This document shows positions 59,831 through 64,000 of a stretch of DNA of 64,000 bases, one piece after another. Under the pieces are notes generated by a model, which did not search any database, had not been told where the DNA came from, and worked only from the letters and a program-made list of their open reading frames with translations. Numbering within the stretch: position 1 is the first letter of the stretch; each line of letters opens with the position of its first letter. The stretch is from positions 39,943,733 to 40,007,732 of the forward strand of contig CM046299.1 of the NCBI GenBank assembly GCA_025267735.1, in the 5' to 3' direction. The translations under genes were made by a program, and so were the position numbers. This DNA is from Mactra quadrangularis. Lineage: Eukaryota; Mollusca; Bivalvia; Venerida; Mactridae.

Positions 59831-60115
59831 TGTGGGTTTAAAACGTCGTAGCAACACATTTTATATGTCATGTCACGGCTGTCAGTCAATCTACTCACCG
59901 TTCCTAGAAAGGCTAAACCTCTGAATTTAGCTGTTAACCAGTTACTAGGTGCATACTTCAATCAGTGACTGACATGATTTAGAATCAGGTATAGGAGGAA
60001 GAAATGGTCGTAGAAATCATTTCATGACCAAAGTCCACAAAAGATTGCCCCAACAGGGAACCACGACCTTTCGGTCTGTAGACTGTCGTCCAAAGTCTAT
60101 ACGGTTCGTTAACAA
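59831..60115 (-). mobile_element. SINE family B, longest copy
   Basis: On the minus strand it starts in a tRNA-like head (GACAGTCTACAGACCGAAAG, then GTCGTGGTTCCCTG as a weak B box), continues CATTTCTTCCTCCTATACCT, GTCAGTCACTGATTGAAGTA, CACCTAGTAACTGGTTAACA, GCCTTTCTAGGAACGGTGAG, and ends GCTACGACGTTTTAAACCCA. It defines the family for the four shorter copies. Confidence 0.65.
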
Positions 60116-60119
60116 CCAA

Positions 60120-60820
60120 TCCAACCCAAATCGCAAATTCTACTGCTAACTTACGAATCGTTGAACATCATTTCCTGTATAAGATAAACGGTCGCGTGGA
60201 AGTTTTCCTTTGTACATTGTAAGTTTATGAATCTTGTAAAAGACAATGAATGTTCTGGCATCACTGATAGAAATAATTGAAAAAGACGGGGAAAATAGTT
60301 GTCAGCTTTGATTTAGAAATCATAGAAGTTTGTATAAACCGTTTATACACAATTTCATGTTCTCTTTGGTTATCCGAAGTATTTTAATATTGGAAAACTT
60401 GGAACTATTCATTGATTTTCTTTATGTAACTAGATTTAATAATATTTAGCATTTAGAAATATACGAGGTCTTCATACATAAGCTACTTTAAAAAAGAGAC
60501 TATAAGTTCGCAAGTCTTTTTTTGTTTAAAAAAATCTAGTAAAATAATCGCACTGCCTGAATGCAGTAAATATTGTAGTTTTTAACAATTGACAAAAAAA
60601 CAAGTACGGTTCTACAGTCATAGTTGAACACTCTAACAAAGCATTTGATCTTCTTGATGAGTTGACTTAAAAAACATTGACTTATAGCCTGCTGCTGTCA
60701 AGCATTCTATTGTCTTGAATGATCGAATTGAATTGATCGATTGTTTGAGTAACAACGAATTGTATTTGTAGTAAAAATAAATACAGATTTTTATTCTATA
60801 AAAACTTTCTTCCTTTCCGT
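60120..60820. other. Intergenic DNA, nothing recognised
   Basis: AT-rich. A 92-codon minus-strand frame (60633-60911) runs into the fold-back element and is not called. Confidence 0.4.
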
Positions 60821-60824
60821 AAAA

Positions 60825-61354
60825 TACGGTGGCATAGAGGTGACATGGAGAAATATTTAAAATACCGCTAGTATTACGTGGCCACGCAGAAGCTTTTACG
60901 TGCGTACGCAATAACGTTTACGAGGCCACGTAATAGCTTTACGTGCGCACGCAATAGCTTTAATGTGGCCACGTAATAGCTTTACGTGCGCACGCAATAG
61001 CTTTTACGTGCGCACGCAATAACGTTTACGTGGCCACGTAATAGCTTTACGTGCGCATGCAATAGCTTTTACGTGGCCACGTAATAGCTTTACGTGCGCA
61101 CGCAATAGCTTTTACGAGCGCACGCAATAACGTTTACGTGGCCACGCAATAGCTTTACGTGCGCACGTTATAATTGACCAATGAGAGTTGTCGAAATTAG
61201 CGGCCATTTTTCATTGGACAATTATTACGTGCGCATGTAAAACTATTACGTGGCCACGTAAACGTTATTGCGTGCGCACGTAAAAGCTACTGCGTGGCCA
61301 CGTAATAGTGGCGGTATTTTAAATATTTCTCCATGTCACCTCTATGCCACCGTA
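60825..61354. mobile_element. Fold-back element with 14+4 alternating palindromic units
   Basis: Inverted ends of 44 bp (60825-60868 and 61311-61354) appear identical, flanked by TA. Left interior (60876-61168) is an array of 14 units of 21-22 bp with cores ACGTGGCCACGTAATAG or ACGTGCGCACGCAATAG, mostly alternating. The right interior (61227-61306) has four inverted units. The 58-bp centre is itself a hairpin (ATAATTGACCAATGAG / TCATTGGACAATTAT) with CCAAT boxes on both strands. No coding frame. TA flanks would fit a Tc1/mariner-like mover. Confidence 0.9.
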
Positions 61355-61355
61355 G

Positions 61356-62040
61356 TAAAACTATATATACACGTATATGTTATTGGTAGCGTTTAGTTTT
61401 CATTAACTTCCCGAAAATTCCAGCTGCTTGAAGAAATTTCAGATTCCATAATGTTTCTTTAACATAACAAGCAGTAGCAAAATACTGATGCATTTAAACA
61501 CGTGCATCTATGATATATTTGACAAACAAAGCTTAAAGATTTTGTATTGTCTTTGGAGAGATAAAAATCTCCCAAAACGCTAGTATCTGTATGAACACGT
61601 TTTAGTGACCTAGGGTAACACCCTTTTTAAGAGTATTATACCGCTACCTCTCAATTTTTAAGTGAATTTAGACAAACAATGTGCATTTCAACTAACATTA
61701 TTTTGAGTGTTTTAAAAGCTTTAAAATGGCGTAGACACTAATTTGCGATATATTTACTACATAAAAACACTTGCTTCGTTACTCTCCTTTGATAAAGAAA
61801 TGTGCGGTGTCTACATAGAAAGATTTCAAACACTATATTAGAGATAGTTAATTTAACGCCCTTTATTTAAAATACTCTTTGTGTCATAAAGCATGGCTAT
61901 GTTACAACCCGTTTTGTAATATAAATTGTCTTTTTTATTACAAAACGGAATGACTTTTTTTGCATCATCTCGTCAACAGTTCAAAACTAAGGTCGCACTT
62001 CTGACCATGGCTGCATTCTTGGATATAACTCATATAACGA
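61356..62040. other. Intergenic DNA, nothing firmly recognised
   Basis: A hairpin near 61900-61945 pairs ACAACCCGTTTTGTAATATA with TATTACAAAACGGAATGA. No coding frame. Confidence 0.4.
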
Positions 62041-62059
62041 CTGATGGATTTTCTGACTT

Positions 62060-62606
62060 GTCAGCGGCCCGTAAACGCCGCAACGCCGTTAAACGTCGCA
62101 ACTGACTCTAATCGTCGCCTCGCATTCGGAGCTACCTCGGCGATCATCTACGCAGATAAACCTCGGATATCATAAGGTAAAAAAGTAGATCTATAGGAAT
62201 TTGGTTTCTGAGGTAATAAAGTCTGAACTGCACAGAAATACGACGTGTGTGACAATGTGCTGATGAAATGATGCGATAAAGCGTGTAACAATATTATTAT
62301 TATATGTTGACATGAAAATTACAGTCGCCAGACCTCATAACCTGGTTGTATTTCTACTACGTCTGATTTCCGAGGTATATCTTCGTAGATGATCGCCGAG
62401 GTAGTTCCGAATGGTCGCCTCGCTAACGCTAACCGCCGATTTTGTGCGACGTTTAGCGCCAGCATGGCGACGTTAAAGGTATGGGTGATTGCGACGTTCA
62501 GCGTCAGCGTAGCGACGTTAAACGTTTTGCGATTGCGGCGGTTGCGACGTTTAGCGTTAGTGATGCAACGTTTAACGTCAGTTGCAAAGGTAGCAGAGTT
62601 GCGACG
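62060..62606. mobile_element. CpG-rich fold-back element with GCGACGTTTAACG array
   Basis: Arms 62117-62172 and 62363-62420 are inverted: CGCATTCGGAGCTACCTCGG with CCGAGGTAGTTCCGAATGG, CGATCATCTACG with CGTAGATGATCG, ACCTCGGATATCA with TGATTTCCGAGGT. The right flank is a degenerate array of about seven units of roughly 20 bp (TGCGACGTTTAGCGCCAGCA type, 62444-62606); the left flank has two or three inverted units. A 73-codon frame at 62389-62610 is a product of this array, not a gene. Confidence 0.75.
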
Positions 62607-62609
62607 ATA

Positions 62610-63165
62610 AAGAAAGTATAACTTGTTTAGAGTTAAGTGTACATTGAGAATTTGTCATGGCTGTTAAACAAGACAGAATCGGTTGCAAAATTTTAGACGT
62701 GTAAACATCGCTTTACTTTCCTACGTACTATCAGGTTTGGTTCATCCGATAGTTAATTAAGAGCTTCCATATGGTGTTACTAATGACTATAGTTTGTATG
62801 TGGTTTTACTTAAAAAGTCACGACCAATGTGACAGTTCTCTAGTATCTTTAATATTATTATAGACACGGCCTATTGATGGATCAGAAACTGAATTCAGTG
62901 ATGTACACATAGTTAGATGGTCAACGAGTGGACGGCACAGGAAACAGAAGCGTTCCGGATGTACAAATTTTGTTCGAATAAATGAGCGTATGCTATCTAC
63001 CTTTTAGTTGATTAATAGAATGACCATAGGGAAGTAACCAAAAAACTTTACCATTGCCACTCAATTAAGTTTGGACAGTATACAAAAATTAATTCGACAA
63101 AACTCACGCGATACCTTTAAGTGGAAAAGACATTCGCCATTAACGTATAATTAACAAGCATACTT
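62610..63165. other. Intergenic DNA, nothing recognised
   Basis: No coding frame or repeat seen. Confidence 0.4.
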
Positions 63166-63170
63166 AAAAA

Positions 63171-63285
63171 TACAGTAAAACTTGGTTATAACATACTCGT
63201 ATGCTATATGGATATAACATACCTCGATTATAACATACATTTTTTCTTTGGCCCAGCGAGTATGTTATAACCGAGTTTTACTGTA
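63171..63285. mobile_element. pogo/Tigger-like MITE (115 bp with TA flanks)
   Basis: Ends CAGTAAAACTTGGTTATAAC and GTTATAACCGAGTTTTACTG are inverted, extended by ATACTCG / CGAGTAT, and flanked by TA on both sides. A CAGTAnAACnnnGnTTATAAC-type terminus with a TA duplication is typical of pogo/Tigger elements. The centre holds two further TATAACATAC copies. Confidence 0.8.
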
Positions 63286-63289
63286 GTGT

Positions 63290-64000
63290 ACAAAATGTTG
63301 TCTGAAATTTTCATCTCGACTTATGTTGACGAGTAGTTCTTAACTGCGACGCCAAATCAAAAAGGAATACTATTTTAAGTATTTGCCGAATTGCATTGCT
63401 TAAATTGTACACCATTGTTGTGTTGACTTTCCTAGAAGCTTAGAGTTTGTCTTGACAAAATTTTAAAAATTCCTAGGAATTTAATTGTATATACTCTTTA
63501 TGCAACGTACGAATAGGCGTATTTATAATCACTGATGGGAAAATTACTGGTTAGTCCTTTCTTCAATAAGGCCATGCCAAATTGAAATTTTGTTAAGCGT
63601 CAACTCTAGTTTGACAAACCTAGGTACCTATTCACAAAAACACACAAACCGAAAAAGAAAAAACACATGTCCACCCCGGCTAGTATTCACACAAATAAGT
63701 ACTTGGTAGGACAACCTGTACATGAATGATTATGACATTAACGTGAGATTAAAGTAATTCTATTAAAAAAAGTATATACAACATACACATGTACATTTTT
63801 ATTAATCAATACACAGAAACAAGGAACTATCAGTATTTCCTGAAAAAAATCAGTTATCGAATCCTGGAACAACATAATTATTTAAGACAATTCCACCAAC
63901 AATTTTTTTTTTTTTTTATTTGATTAAGGACTCTAAAACCTAGGCGCACGCGGACGCTTAACAAAATTCCGATATGGCATGGCCTAATATTAACAAGTGA
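63290..64000. other. Intergenic DNA to the window edge
   Basis: No feature recognised; a 15-base T run at 63904-63918 only. Confidence 0.4.

Noticed and set aside
59812..59880. Short minus-strand frame ending at a CAG|GTAAGA donor.
   Set aside because: It is read through the 3' tail of a SINE family B copy.
62389..62610. 73-codon plus-strand frame rich in A, V and R.
   Set aside because: Lies inside the CpG-rich fold-back array; a product of the repeat unit.

Overview
The window looks like AT-rich, gene-poor DNA from an animal genome, most likely a bivalve mollusc. The reasons are: by eye about two thirds A+T; short spliced exons with GT/AG borders; tRNA-derived SINEs; a tandem-cored element whose ends read AGCTCACTTGAG / CTCAGGTGAGC, a type I associate with molluscs; and many short non-autonomous DNA transposons. 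The species assignment is inference. Almost no long open frames exist; the longest (116 codons) is about what chance gives in 64 kb of this composition.

Genes. One gene is well supported: the last two coding exons of a Ly6/uPAR-type (three-finger) GPI-anchored surface protein on the minus strand, exon 56397-56543 spliced to terminal exon 48361-48626. Splice phases match, ten cysteines are in Ly6 spacing, and a C-terminal GPI signal follows. Its signal-peptide exon was not found and probably lies beyond 64000. A second likely gene start is a signal-peptide exon on the minus strand at 37447-37572, of unknown product. A third, weaker candidate is a promoter-like TCTCGCGAGA palindrome at 2452 followed by two phase-compatible open segments (2505-2583 and 2849-3064, plus strand).

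Layout. 1-2400: a hAT-like non-autonomous element carrying a retroposed SINE fragment. 2.4-3.3 kb: candidate promoter and exons, then a SINE. 4.3-5.3 kb: a local direct duplication. 6.3-8.5 kb: a SINE 3' part and a 1.2-kb element with an alternating 140-bp tandem core. 8.8-32 kb: mostly old, strongly diverged dispersed repeats, with one nearly complete SINE at 15.4 kb. 32.1-32.6 kb: two hairpin elements. 36.8 kb: a SINE head. 38.4-39.5 kb: a TIR element. 41.2 kb: a nearly perfect fold-back. 41.7-47.1 kb: a decayed tandem repeat interrupted by a block with five widely spaced copies of TGTCCCGTACGTTA. 48-56.5 kb: the Ly6 gene; its 7.8-kb intron holds a 350-bp duplication, SINEs and a three-unit composite satellite. 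57-64 kb: a dense cluster of young-looking TIR and fold-back elements, including one made of 14 + 4 alternating palindromic 21-22 bp units inside 44-bp perfect inverted ends.

How it works together: the window is mainly intron and intergenic space filled by SINE and non-autonomous DNA element activity around a small secreted/surface protein gene. I saw no rRNA, no convincing functional tRNA, no CRISPR array and no intact transposase or reverse transcriptase. All repeat relationships were found by eye, so borders are approximate.
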